Origin: UBA4416 sp044357775
GTDB lineage: Bacteria; Bacteroidota; Bacteroidia; B-17B0; Aurantibacillaceae
Direction of reading: 5' to 3'
Length of the DNA: 7,769 bases
Assembly: GCA_044357775.1 (NCBI GenBank)
Contig: JBIKOX010000148.1
Coordinates: 1-7,769 of the forward strand
Shown in pieces: positions 1-6,122 of the stretch (positions within the stretch are counted from its first letter, which is position 1; every line of letters begins with the position of its first letter). The notes below the pieces were generated by a model. It made no database searches. It worked only from the letters and a program-made list of their open reading frames with translations, and was not told the DNA's origin. Both the position numbers and the translations under genes were made by a program.

Positions 1-1379
1 ATAGTAAGTAGTTTTTCGAAATTAACTTCTTCTTGGTTTCCTGACGACATATTTTTTAACATCACTGTGTTGCTTGCTATTTCATTGCTACCAACAACAG
101 CAACAAACGGAATTTGTTTTTTATCAGCATATTCAAATTGTTTTGCAATTTTTTTCACTACATCCGGATAAACTTCTGCATTTATGCCATGCGCTCGTAA
201 TTTAGAAACTAATTGTAAGCAGTGCAATAGTTCATTTTCGCCAAAGTTGGCTAATAAAATTTTAGTTGTAGAAATTTTTTCCACTGAATTTGGAAATAAA
301 TTTAACTCTTCCATCACATCGTAAATTCTATCAATTCCAAACGAAATACCCACGCCCGATAAATCCTTTAATCCAAAAATTCCTGTTAAATCATCGTATC
401 GACCGCCACCTAGTATACTTGGTGTAAAGGTTCCTGCATTAGCTTTGGCTTCAAAAATTGTTCCGGTATAATAACTTAATCCTCTTGCCAATGTTATATC
501 TAACTCTAATACAATATGTTTTATGTTGATAGAATTTAAATTTGATAATAAAAATTCTAATTCTTCTATTCCTTTTTTTCCAATAGCACTGGTTGCTAAA
601 AAGTTTTTTAGTACGTTAATTTTATCAACGTTAGTTCCTGATAAATCAATTAAAGGTTCTAATTGTGTAATCGACATTTCTGTAATTCCTTTTTCCTGTA
701 ATTCTTTTACAACCCCGTCTTTACCAATTTTATCAAGTTTATCAATAGCAACAGTAATGTCAATTATTTTATCGCTTGCATTTAATATTTCGGCAATACC
801 ACTTAGTATTTTTCGGTTATTAAATTTTACAATTACTGGTATGTTAAGTTCAGCAAATGATTTATCCATCATTGCTATTAATTCTAATTCATTAATTAAA
901 GAGTTAGATCCAATCACATCGGCATCACATTGGTAAAATTCTCTGTAACGGCCTTTTTGAGGTTTATCAGCGCGCCACACAGGTTGTATTTGATAACGTT
1001 TAAACGGATAGGTTATTTTACTGTGGTTCATAACTACGTAACGCGCAAACGGAACGGTTAAATCGTAGCGTAAGGCTCTTTCTGTTAATAATTCCGAGTT
1101 ATGTGCTTTTTCAAGCGAGGTATTAAATTCTTTTTTTAGTTCTTCTTTTTTCTCTTCTTTACTTTCGTGGATGCGTGAATTTAAAATTTTAAAAATTAAC
1201 TGATCTCCTTCTTCACCATATTTACCTGTTAGTGTACCAATATTTTCCATACTAGGAGTTTCAATAGGGGCAAAGCCAAATAATTGAAAATTAGTTTTTA
1301 TAATATTGAAAATATAGTGTCGTTTTTGCATTTCGGCAGGACCAAAATCACGTGTACCTCTTGGAATGGATGGTTTCAT
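1..1379 (-). CDS. hisS: Histidyl-tRNA synthetase, C-terminal end cut by window edge
   Basis: Class II aminoacyl-tRNA synthetase that charges tRNA-His with histidine in the cytoplasm. 459 codons are readable from the ATG at 1377-1379, with no stop before the edge. Seen in order: N-terminal 'PRGTRDFGP' (about residues 6-14); motif 1 region 'DLTVPFARY' (106-114); motif 2, from 'VWRADKPQKGRYREF' to 'QCDADV' (134-155), with the ATP-binding arginine; the histidine-specific 'ARGLSYYTGTIFE' (298-310; Arg299 is the expected catalytic-loop arginine); 'GGGRYDDL' (324-331); motif 3 'GVGISFGIDR' (342-351). From about residue 366 comes the alpha/beta anticodon-binding domain. The family in Bacteroidota is usually about 455-470 residues, so only a few codons should be missing. 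The Ser in 'RGLSYYTG', where many bacteria have Asp, is usual for this phylum. It lies downstream of gap on the same strand, but a terminator and a likely promoter separate the two, so it is probably transcribed alone. The identification is secure. Confidence 0.97.
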   Translation of the reverse strand, partial: MKPSIPRGTRDFGPAEMQKRHYIFNIIKTNFQLFGFAPIETPSMENIGTLTGKYGEEGDQLIFKILNSRIHESKEEKKEELKKEFNTSLEKAHNSELLTERALRYDLTVPFARYVVMNHSKITYPFKRYQIQPVWRADKPQKGRYREFYQCDADVIGSNSLINELELIAMMDKSFAELNIPVIVKFNNRKILSGIAEILNASDKIIDITVAIDKLDKIGKDGVVKELQEKGITEMSITQLEPLIDLSGTNVDKINVLKNFLATSAIGKKGIEELEFLLSNLNSINIKHIVLELDITLARGLSYYTGTIFEAKANAGTFTPSILGGGRYDDLTGIFGLKDLSGVGISFGIDRIYDVMEELNLFPNSVEKISTTKILLANFGENELLHCLQLVSKLRAHGINAEVYPDVVKKIAKQFEYADKKQIPFVAVVGSNEIASNTVMLKNMSSGNQEEVNFEKLLT

Positions 1380-1397
1380 TTTAAATTTATAAGGATG

Positions 1398-1429
1398 TAA
1401 AAGTATAAATTTATAGAGAGCTTTGCAAA
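1398..1429 (-). promoter_or_regulatory. Candidate hisS promoter (Bacteroidota type)
   Basis: Read on the minus strand, TTTG (1426-1429) is followed after 20 bases by TACTTTTA (1398-1405). This matches the Bacteroidota vegetative consensus TTTG-N19/20-TAnnTTTG at all positions but the last. Transcription would start near 1391 and leave a leader of about a dozen bases before the hisS ATG. The remainder of the 1380-1609 spacer holds only weak short hairpins (1451-1473 and 1488-1515) and no gene I can support. Motif reading only. Confidence 0.4.
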
Positions 1430-1554
1430 ATGCATTATTAATCCATTTTGACAATGATTAGCCTTCACATTGTAATTGTATTAAGAAGTTAGTTGCAGTG
1501 TAATTTTTCACTAACGCATTTCAATCTATTTGAAGTATTGAAATCATTTAAAGT

Positions 1555-1605
1555 AAAAACACCTGTCTAGTTTTGTATGAATTACCTTCACTGCCAGGTG
1601 TTTTT
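1555..1605 (-). terminator. Rho-independent terminator after gap
   Basis: AAAAACACCTG (1555-1565) and CAGGTGTTTTT (1595-1605) are perfect 11-base inverted repeats around a 29-base loop, starting 5 bases beyond the gap stop codon. On the minus strand the stem ends in a run of Ts, as expected of an intrinsic terminator. The loop is longer than usual, but it contains a small nested TGAA/TTCA pair that could shorten it. The element separates gap from hisS. Its A-tract/T-tract symmetry would also let it stop plus-strand transcription. Confidence 0.75.
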
Positions 1606-1609
1606 AATG

Positions 1610-3073
1610 TTAATAATAAGTTGCTCTTCTTACTTCAGCAATATGCTTAGCAAAACGAACTACCTGACGTGTATAACCATATTCGTTATCATACCAAACG
1701 TATAATACAATACTTTTTTTATCAGGAGAAATAATTGTAGCGTTACTATCAAATACTGAAGGACAAGGATTTCCGATCACATCAGAAGAAACTAATTCGT
1801 TACTAAAAGCGTATTGAATTTGCTCAACTAAAGCACCATTTAACGCGTAATTACGAATGATTTCGTTCACTTCGTCGCGAGTAACTTCTTTATTGATATT
1901 TAAATTTAAAATTGCTAACGAAACATTTGGTGTAGGAACACGCACTGAATTAGCAGTAAATTTACCAGCTAAGTGTGGCAATACTTTTTTCAATGCGCTT
2001 TCTGCACCAGTTTCTGTAATTACCATATTTAAGGCAGCGGAGCGGCCACGACGGTATTTTTTGTGGTAATTATCCAATAAGTTTTGATCATTTGTGTAAG
2101 AGTGAACAGTTTCTATATGTCCTTTTTGAATTCCTAATTCTTTATCTATTACATATAAAATTGGCATGATAGCATTAGTGGTGCAAGAAGCCGCCGAAAA
2201 AATTTGTTGAGTTTTTACATCAATTGTTTCGTGGTTAATACCATGAACAACATTTGGTACATTTCCTTTTGCAGGAGCAGTTAATAAAACTTTACTTATT
2301 CCTTTTGCTTTTAAGTGACGACTTAATTCCACATCATCTCTAAAAACACCTGTATTATCAATCAACAAGGCGTTATCAATTCCGTATATTGTATAATCAA
2401 CGTCTTCAGGATTTTTTGCATCAATCATGTGAACAGTGTGTCCGTTGATAATTAATGCTTTATTTTCTAAATCTTCAATTACTGTTCCCGGGAAAACTCC
2501 ATGAACAGAATCAGTACGCAATAAATCTGCACGCTTTACAATATCATCGTCGCTGCTCCCGCGAGTAACAATGGCGCGCAATCTAAGTTGTTCTCCTTTA
2601 CCGGCTTGTGATATTAATTCGCGAGCAGCTAAACGCCCAATTCGTCCAAAACCATATAATACAACATCTTTTGGGGTAACCGTAGTTTTTGCTCCAATTA
2701 AATCTTTTAATTTAGAACTGATAAAATCAGTAACTGATTTAAAGTTTGCTTGCTCTTGTTGGTATTCAAAAGCTAATTTACCTATGTCAATGCGCGAAGG
2801 ACAAACATCTGCATTCGTAATTTCGTTAGCAATCGCTATTGTATCATTTACCGAAATTGTTTTTTTTACAATATTTTTAGCATATAAATGTAAGTTCATA
2901 ATTTCGCTTACACTTCTATCTACGAGTTGATTTCTGAATAAAATTAATTCAATTGATCTTTCGAACCATAATTTTCCAATAGTTCCAATCAATTCAATAG
3001 CTGCTTTTTCTTGACTAATCCAATCATTTAGTTGCGTTTCGTAAGCTGCATTTGCTGTTTCTTTGGTTTGCAT
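1610..3073 (-). CDS. gap: Glyceraldehyde-3-phosphate dehydrogenase, long form
   Basis: Oxidises and phosphorylates glyceraldehyde 3-phosphate to 1,3-bisphosphoglycerate with NAD(P) in glycolysis, or runs the reverse in gluconeogenesis. The protein has 487 residues against about 335 for the usual enzyme; the difference is an N-terminal extension of about 135 mostly helical residues. The classical enzyme follows: Rossmann 'GFGRIGR' (141-147); 'SCTTN' (296-300) with catalytic Cys297; 'VHSYTNDQ' (323-330) with catalytic His324; the phosphate-site region 'RRGRSAALN' (341-349); 'RVPTPNVS' (378-385); and the C-terminal 'WYDNEYGY' (460-467). All key residues are present, so it should be active. Long-form GAPDHs of this kind are known in Bacteroidota and some marine gamma-proteobacteria, where the extension has no settled function. 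The ATG at 3071-3073 is preceded by an A-rich leader and is the natural start. No clear promoter is visible in the 84-base gap upstream, so read-through from the pRiA4-like gene is possible. A hairpin terminator follows. Cofactor preference and physiological direction cannot be read from the sequence. Confidence 0.95.
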   Translation of the reverse strand: MQTKETANAAYETQLNDWISQEKAAIELIGTIGKLWFERSIELILFRNQLVDRSVSEIMNLHLYAKNIVKKTISVNDTIAIANEITNADVCPSRIDIGKLAFEYQQEQANFKSVTDFISSKLKDLIGAKTTVTPKDVVLYGFGRIGRLAARELISQAGKGEQLRLRAIVTRGSSDDDIVKRADLLRTDSVHGVFPGTVIEDLENKALIINGHTVHMIDAKNPEDVDYTIYGIDNALLIDNTGVFRDDVELSRHLKAKGISKVLLTAPAKGNVPNVVHGINHETIDVKTQQIFSAASCTTNAIMPILYVIDKELGIQKGHIETVHSYTNDQNLLDNYHKKYRRGRSAALNMVITETGAESALKKVLPHLAGKFTANSVRVPTPNVSLAILNLNINKEVTRDEVNEIIRNYALNGALVEQIQYAFSNELVSSDVIGNPCPSVFDSNATIISPDKKSIVLYVWYDNEYGYTRQVVRFAKHIAEVRRATYY

Positions 3074-3076
3074 AGT

Positions 3077-3104
3077 TTATTTGTTTTTTGTTATTTGTTT
3101 TTTG
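3077..3104. repeat. Two tandem 14-base repeats in the gap leader
   Basis: The unit TTATTTGTTTTTTG occurs twice without a gap (3077-3090 and 3091-3104), ending 3 bases before the gap ATG. On the coding strand it reads as two CAAAAAACAAATAA blocks. The A-rich leader may help ribosome binding, as these bacteria do not rely on Shine-Dalgarno pairing. Just beyond, GTTGTTGG (3104-3111) and CCAACAAC (3143-3150) form an 8-base inverted repeat in the same spacer. Confidence 0.7.
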
Positions 3105-3157
3105 TTGTTGGATTTTTTTTTCTAATAACTTTTATCACACAACCAACAACTTATTTA

Positions 3158-3856
3158 TTAATCTTCATCGCGTCCGTAACCTTCCGGTATTTCATTATCG
3201 TTATCTACGTCATCATCATCATCACCCAACATATCATCATCTTCTTCAACGGCATCTTCGCCTTCTTCTGCTTCTAAATGGTTTAAATCTCCTTCATCAA
3301 TGCCGACTGTATCATTTTTTATGGCTTGATAAATTTCACTTTCATGAGCTATTTCCGGATCATCTACCATTGAGGCCATTAATAAATCAGGACTTAATTC
3401 GCCAGTTGCCATTTTAGCTTGTTTATATTGTTTAGGGGCATTTCCAACAGATTTTACACAAGTAGGGTAGGTGCCTTTTGGATTGTCTGGTAATATTTTC
3501 ATTAACTCAATGCAAAACGACCATTTGATTGCAGGGTCAAATACATACATAAAACGTTGACGAGGACTATCAATGTATTTTGCAATTTTTGTTTTTGACA
3601 TTAATTTTTTAGGAGAAACATTTTGTTTTAATTCTTCAGCATCTAAGGGTAAATCTTCCTCGCGCAAAGTAATTTCCTGATCTTTTCTCCAATAATCGTC
3701 GCTCACAAAAAATGAAGCTGCATGTTTTTTATCAAACTTATAAGCATCTTGTATTGCGTTATGAAAATCTTCAAAGGTTTGACCTGATAACAGTTCTATT
3801 TCTCGGTAAATGTCTTCGTTATCTTCAATAAATAATTTAAATTTATATACAGCCAT
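3158..3856 (-). CDS. Plasmid pRiA4b ORF-3 / IS1096 TnpR-like family protein with acidic tail
   Basis: 232 residues. Residues 1-145 fit the pRiA4b ORF-3 fold: an N-terminal strand 'VYKFKLFI' and helix 'TFEDFHNAIQDAYKF' (27-41); the mid-domain 'FMYVFDPAIKWSFCIELMKI' (102-121), corresponding to the family's YxYDFGDxWxHxI segment; and 'YPTCVKSVGNAP' (130-141), corresponding to its YPxCxxGxxxxP segment. The usual DFGD is degraded here to 'FDPAI'. Residues about 186-232 form a low-complexity acidic tail, including 'GDDDDDVDNDNE' (211-222), and are likely disordered. The family name comes from a plasmid gene and an IS1096 passenger gene, and its biochemical role is not established. In Bacteroidota it is a common single chromosomal gene. 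No transposase, terminal repeats or target duplication are present here, so it is not evidence of a mobile element. It lies 89 bases after the unknown gene and 84 before gap on the same strand. Family assignment is firm; function is unknown. Confidence 0.85.
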   Translation of the reverse strand: MAVYKFKLFIEDNEDIYREIELLSGQTFEDFHNAIQDAYKFDKKHAASFFVSDDYWRKDQEITLREEDLPLDAEELKQNVSPKKLMSKTKIAKYIDSPRQRFMYVFDPAIKWSFCIELMKILPDNPKGTYPTCVKSVGNAPKQYKQAKMATGELSPDLLMASMVDDPEIAHESEIYQAIKNDTVGIDEGDLNHLEAEEGEDAVEEDDDMLGDDDDDVDNDNEIPEGYGRDED

Positions 3857-3945
3857 AGTAATTATTTTTTAGTTTCATATTCTGTTTGCAATAGCTAAAC
3901 TATTTTGTTATTATTAAATTAATTAATAGTTTAATTATCAAATTT

Positions 3946-4401
3946 CTATCTTTTATTTACAATTGCATTATTACCATCAAAATTAAAATACCAATCTTCT
4001 CCAAATATTTTTGGTAAATACCTTTTATATAATTTTAACCGAGCGTTTCCTCTAATCTTATTTTTTTGCATTTCTGATGTAGATGAATGTTTGTCTTCGT
4101 CATCTCTATCAAGTGCATTAAATTCATAAATATTTACCTTAGAATGATGCTCCATAAAGTCTTTAATAATTTTCACTATGGTGTTCATTACACTGTAAAC
4201 TTCGCCTCTATTTGTTGTAATATATTCTTCTCCTTCAAACTCTTCATTAATTACTCCAAATACGATGGTTGCATGTAAAATATTATCTTGTCTTCTTCCA
4301 AAGCGAACTTCGTATCTAAGTCCAGAAAATGTATTAAAATAATATACGCCTGCACTTTTAATAGGGGGATATTCTATTGGAAATATAGCACTATCAGCCA
4401 T
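3946..4401 (-). CDS. Uncharacterised 151-residue protein, coupled to hbd
   Basis: I do not recognise this protein. It starts at an ATG (4399-4401) only 6 bases after the hbd stop, so the two are very likely co-transcribed and perhaps translationally coupled. There is no signal peptide or membrane segment. The first half looks strand-rich ('AGVYYFNTFSGLRYEVRFGR', about residues 17-36, then 'ATIVFGVINEEF' around 44-55). Next comes a helix 'VMNTIVKIIKDFMEHH' (about 71-86), a strand 'VNIYEFNAL', a charged polar linker 'DRDDEDKHSSTSE', and the C-terminal 'RLKLYKRYLPKIFGEDWYF' (about 121-139). The sequence of strands, a 'T..IIKDFM' helix, an 'I.EF.A' strand and 'R.KLYKRY' resembles small uncharacterised proteins found in phages and scattered bacteria, but I cannot name a family. 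Base composition is like its neighbours, and the long open frame with an orderly start supports a real gene. Function is unknown. Confidence 0.8.
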   Translation of the reverse strand: MADSAIFPIEYPPIKSAGVYYFNTFSGLRYEVRFGRRQDNILHATIVFGVINEEFEGEEYITTNRGEVYSVMNTIVKIIKDFMEHHSKVNIYEFNALDRDDEDKHSSTSEMQKNKIRGNARLKLYKRYLPKIFGEDWYFNFDGNNAIVNKR

Positions 4402-4407
4402 CTATAA

Positions 4408-5319
4408 TTAAGCTAAAACAGTATTTGTTTGTTTTTTAAATCTGTCTGCTAAAATTAAATCCTTAGTTCCACCGCTATAGTCATAAAATCCTTTACCACT
4501 TTTTACTCCTAAATGTCCTGCAGTTACCATATTTACTAATAAAGGACAAGGTGCATATTTAGGATTACCAAAACCATCTTGTAATACTCGTAAAATATTT
4601 AAACATACATCTAAACCAATAAAATCAGCTAATTGCAACGGACCCATTGGATGAGCCATTCCTAATTTCATAACGGTGTCAATTTCTTCAACACCTGCAA
4701 CACCTTCGTATAAAGTAATAATGGCTTCATTTATCATTGGCATTAAAATTTTGTTTGCCACAAAGCCAGGGTAATCATTTACCTCTGTAGGAATTTTATT
4801 TAATTTTTTAGAAGTCTCCATAATTAAGTTGCAAACTTCTTTACTTGTTGAGTAACCACGAATAACTTCAATTAATTTCATTACAGGAACAGGATTCATA
4901 AAATGCATTCCAATCACTTTATCGGCACGTTTTGTAACAGCTGCTATTTGAGTAATAGAAATGGAAGAAGTGTTACTTGCTAAAATTGTATGTGGCGGGC
5001 AAATTTCATCTAATTGTTTAAAAATAGCCAATTTTATATTTACATTCTCGCTTGCAGCTTCCACTACTAAATCTGCTGTAGTAGCGCAATCTTCCAATTT
5101 AGTAAAAGTTTTAATATTTGCTAAAGTTGCAGTTTTGTCGGCTTCAGTAACGGTTCCTTTTGCAACTTGCCTATCAATATTTTTAGCAATAGTTGCTAGA
5201 GCTTTTTGTAAAGCAGTTTCGCTAATATCAACAAGGCTAACAGAATACCCAAATTGAGCAAATACATGCGCAATACCATTTCCCATGGTACCACTTCCTA
5301 TTACTGTAATATTTTTCAT
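4408..5319 (-). CDS. hbd: 3-hydroxybutyryl-CoA dehydrogenase
   Basis: Interconverts 3-hydroxybutyryl-CoA (or short 3-hydroxyacyl-CoAs) and acetoacetyl-CoA with NAD(P)H in fatty-acid or amino-acid breakdown or butyrate-type metabolism. It is 303 residues, close to the family's usual 280-300. Seen: N-terminal Rossmann 'VIGSGTMGNGIAH' (6-18); acidic residue at the end of strand 2 in 'SLVDIS' (28-33), favouring NAD(H); 'VVEAASEN' (85-92); 'SNTSSISI' (115-122); 'GMHFMNPVPVMKLIEVI' (137-153), holding the expected catalytic pair His139 and Glu151 at the family's 12-residue spacing; then the C-terminal dimerisation domain with 'PGFVANKIL' (184-192) and 'GKGFYDYS' (275-282). It has no hydratase or thiolase domain, so it is the stand-alone enzyme and not a FadB-type fusion. 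It is the first gene of the minus-strand group, with a near-perfect promoter upstream and the unknown gene 6 bases downstream. PaaH-like use in phenylacetate breakdown is possible, but no paa genes are near. Confidence 0.94.
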   Translation of the reverse strand: MKNITVIGSGTMGNGIAHVFAQFGYSVSLVDISETALQKALATIAKNIDRQVAKGTVTEADKTATLANIKTFTKLEDCATTADLVVEAASENVNIKLAIFKQLDEICPPHTILASNTSSISITQIAAVTKRADKVIGMHFMNPVPVMKLIEVIRGYSTSKEVCNLIMETSKKLNKIPTEVNDYPGFVANKILMPMINEAIITLYEGVAGVEEIDTVMKLGMAHPMGPLQLADFIGLDVCLNILRVLQDGFGNPKYAPCPLLVNMVTAGHLGVKSGKGFYDYSGGTKDLILADRFKKQTNTVLA

Positions 5320-5374
5320 TGTTATATAATTTTATGGATTTAAAAAATAATGAATTTTTCCAATTTGTAAGCGA

Positions 5375-5406
5375 CAAATCTAAAGTCTGATTGCCATAAA
5401 TACAAA
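5375..5406 (-). promoter_or_regulatory. hbd promoter, full Bacteroidota consensus
   Basis: On the minus strand TTTG (5403-5406) is followed after 20 bases by TAGATTTG (5375-5382), an exact match to TAnnTTTG. Transcription should start near 5368, giving a leader of roughly 50 bases before the hbd ATG at 5317-5319. It is divergent from the gcvH promoter about 75 bases away. This is the best promoter match in the window. Confidence 0.65.
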
Positions 5407-5478
5407 TAGAGTTTTAAACCTTTATTAAATGATTTTTTGATAACTTATTTTATACTAAAATTAATTTAAACATATATA

Positions 5479-5509
5479 TTTGTGCAATTATTAGTTAGGC
5501 TTATTTTAG
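5479..5509 (+). promoter_or_regulatory. gcvH promoter candidate
   Basis: TTTG (5479-5482) is followed after 19 bases by TATTTTAG (5502-5509), which fits TAnnTTTG except at one position. The start of transcription would be near 5515, about 28 bases before the gcvH ATG. The leader is A-rich with no Shine-Dalgarno, as usual in this phylum. No glycine-riboswitch-like structure is seen; the leader is too short to hold one. Confidence 0.45.
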
Positions 5510-5543
5510 CTTGCTTATTTGTAAAATTTAAAATTAAACATAT

Positions 5544-5924
5544 ATGAATTTTCCTGCAGAATTAAAGTACACAAAAGATCACGAATGGATTCGTGTTGAA
5601 GGTAACATTGCAACAATTGGTATTACCGATTTTGCTCAAAAAGAATTAGGCGACATTGTTTATGTAGACGTAACTACCATTGGCGAAACCGTTGCTAGAG
5701 AAGAAATTTTTGGTACAGTGGAAGCGGTTAAAACAGTATCCGACTTATTTATGCCAATTTCTGGTAAAGTGTTAGAAATGAATAAAGATATTGATGGTTC
5801 TCCAGAATCGGTTAATAATGATGCTTACGGAAAAGGTTGGATGATAAAAGTAAGTGTTGATATCGAAGCTGAATTAGCTGATTTATTATCGGCTGATGCT
5901 TACAAAGCATTAATTGGAGCCTAG
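5544..5924 (+). CDS. gcvH: Glycine cleavage system H protein
   Basis: Lipoyl carrier protein of the glycine cleavage system. It shuttles the aminomethyl group from the P protein (decarboxylase) to the T protein and is reoxidised by the L protein, so that glycine yields CO2, ammonia, methylene-tetrahydrofolate and NADH. At 126 residues it is full length. Seen: 'YTKDHEWI' (9-16), 'ATIGITDFAQKELGDIVYVD' (23-42), 'GTVEAVKTVSDL' (57-68) with Lys63 as the lipoylation site, 'PISGKVLEMN' (71-80), and 'GKGWMIKV' (96-103). It may also act as a lipoyl relay to other 2-oxoacid dehydrogenase complexes, as H proteins do in some organisms. It stands alone, with no gcvT, gcvP or lpd in view. A terminator follows at once, so it is likely a single-gene transcript. 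The VanZ-family gene downstream is a frequent neighbour of gcvH in Bacteroidota. Confidence 0.98.
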   Translation: MNFPAELKYTKDHEWIRVEGNIATIGITDFAQKELGDIVYVDVTTIGETVAREEIFGTVEAVKTVSDLFMPISGKVLEMNKDIDGSPESVNNDAYGKGWMIKVSVDIEAELADLLSADAYKALIGA

Positions 5925-5948
5925 TACAATATAACTTAATTGAATTTT

Positions 5949-5977
5949 AAAACCTTCTGTTTATCAGGAGGTTTTTT
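5949..5977 (+). terminator. Rho-independent terminator after gcvH
   Basis: AAAACCTTCTG (5949-5959) pairs with CAGGAGGTTTT (5965-5975) as an 11-base stem with one G-T wobble and a 5-base TTTAT loop, running into six Ts. It begins 24 bases after the gcvH stop. It should end most gcvH transcription before the VanZ-family gene. Confidence 0.88.
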
Positions 5978-5995
5978 GTTTGTAATAATTTTATG

Positions 5996-6115
5996 TCCCG
6001 CAGATTTCGCTGATAAACGCAGAAAGAACCATCTGAAAAAAATGTAATTATTATTTAAAAATCTAAATTATTAAATTAGATAATAAATCTGCGCACATCT
6101 GCGTTATCTGCGGGA
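5996..6115. repeat. REP-like 'CGCAGAT' inverted repeat element
   Basis: Two 28-base arms (5996-6023 and 6088-6115) are imperfect inverted copies of each other: 22 of 28 positions pair, and the outermost 10 (TCCCGCAGAT / ATCTGCGGGA) are perfect. Each arm is itself built of repeated GCAGAT or ATCTGCG words. The AT-rich centre holds a smaller inverted pair, ATCTAA (6061-6066) and TTAGAT (6076-6081). Elements made of this motif recur between genes in many Bacteroidota genomes; their origin and role are unclear. The right arm stops 7 bases before the VanZ-family start codon, so the vanZ leader would be highly structured if transcribed from upstream. Confidence 0.8.
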
Positions 6116-6122
6116 AACCACT

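Noticed and set aside
523..936. Plus-strand open frame of 137 codons
   Set aside because: It lies wholly opposite hisS, which has all class II motifs; its product is a low-complexity Ser/Ile/Leu-rich shadow with no family resemblance.
1451..1515. Short hairpins (ACAATG/CATTGT and GTTAGT/ACTAAC) as a small RNA gene
   Set aside because: Stems are only 6 bases and AT-rich, with no promoter or terminator framing them.
1857..2930. Plus-strand open frames at 1857-2069 and 2571-2930
   Set aside because: Both are antisense to gap, which has an intact active site; their products show no recognisable features.
3104..3150. GTTGTTGG/CCAACAAC inverted repeat as a terminator of the pRiA4-like gene
   Set aside because: The loop is about 31 bases and the minus-strand stem is followed by As, not Ts; it is noted as structure only.
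3032..3277. Plus-strand open frame with a hydrophobic, Phe/Ile-rich product
   Set aside because: It is antisense to the gap start, the T-rich leader and the pRiA4-like gene; the hydrophobicity comes from T-rich DNA.
3088..3417. Plus-strand open frame with a His-rich stretch (RHHHHHHPTYHH)
   Set aside because: The histidines are the complement of the GAT/GAA codons encoding the acidic tail of the pRiA4-like protein, so this is a shadow and not a metal-binding protein.
3158..3856. An IS1096-type mobile element
   Set aside because: Only a protein of a family named after IS1096 is present; there is no transposase, terminal inverted repeat or target duplication nearby.
4087..5257. Plus-strand open frames at 4087-4278 and 4961-5257
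   Set aside because: They are antisense to the unknown gene and hbd respectively and look like codon-composition shadows.
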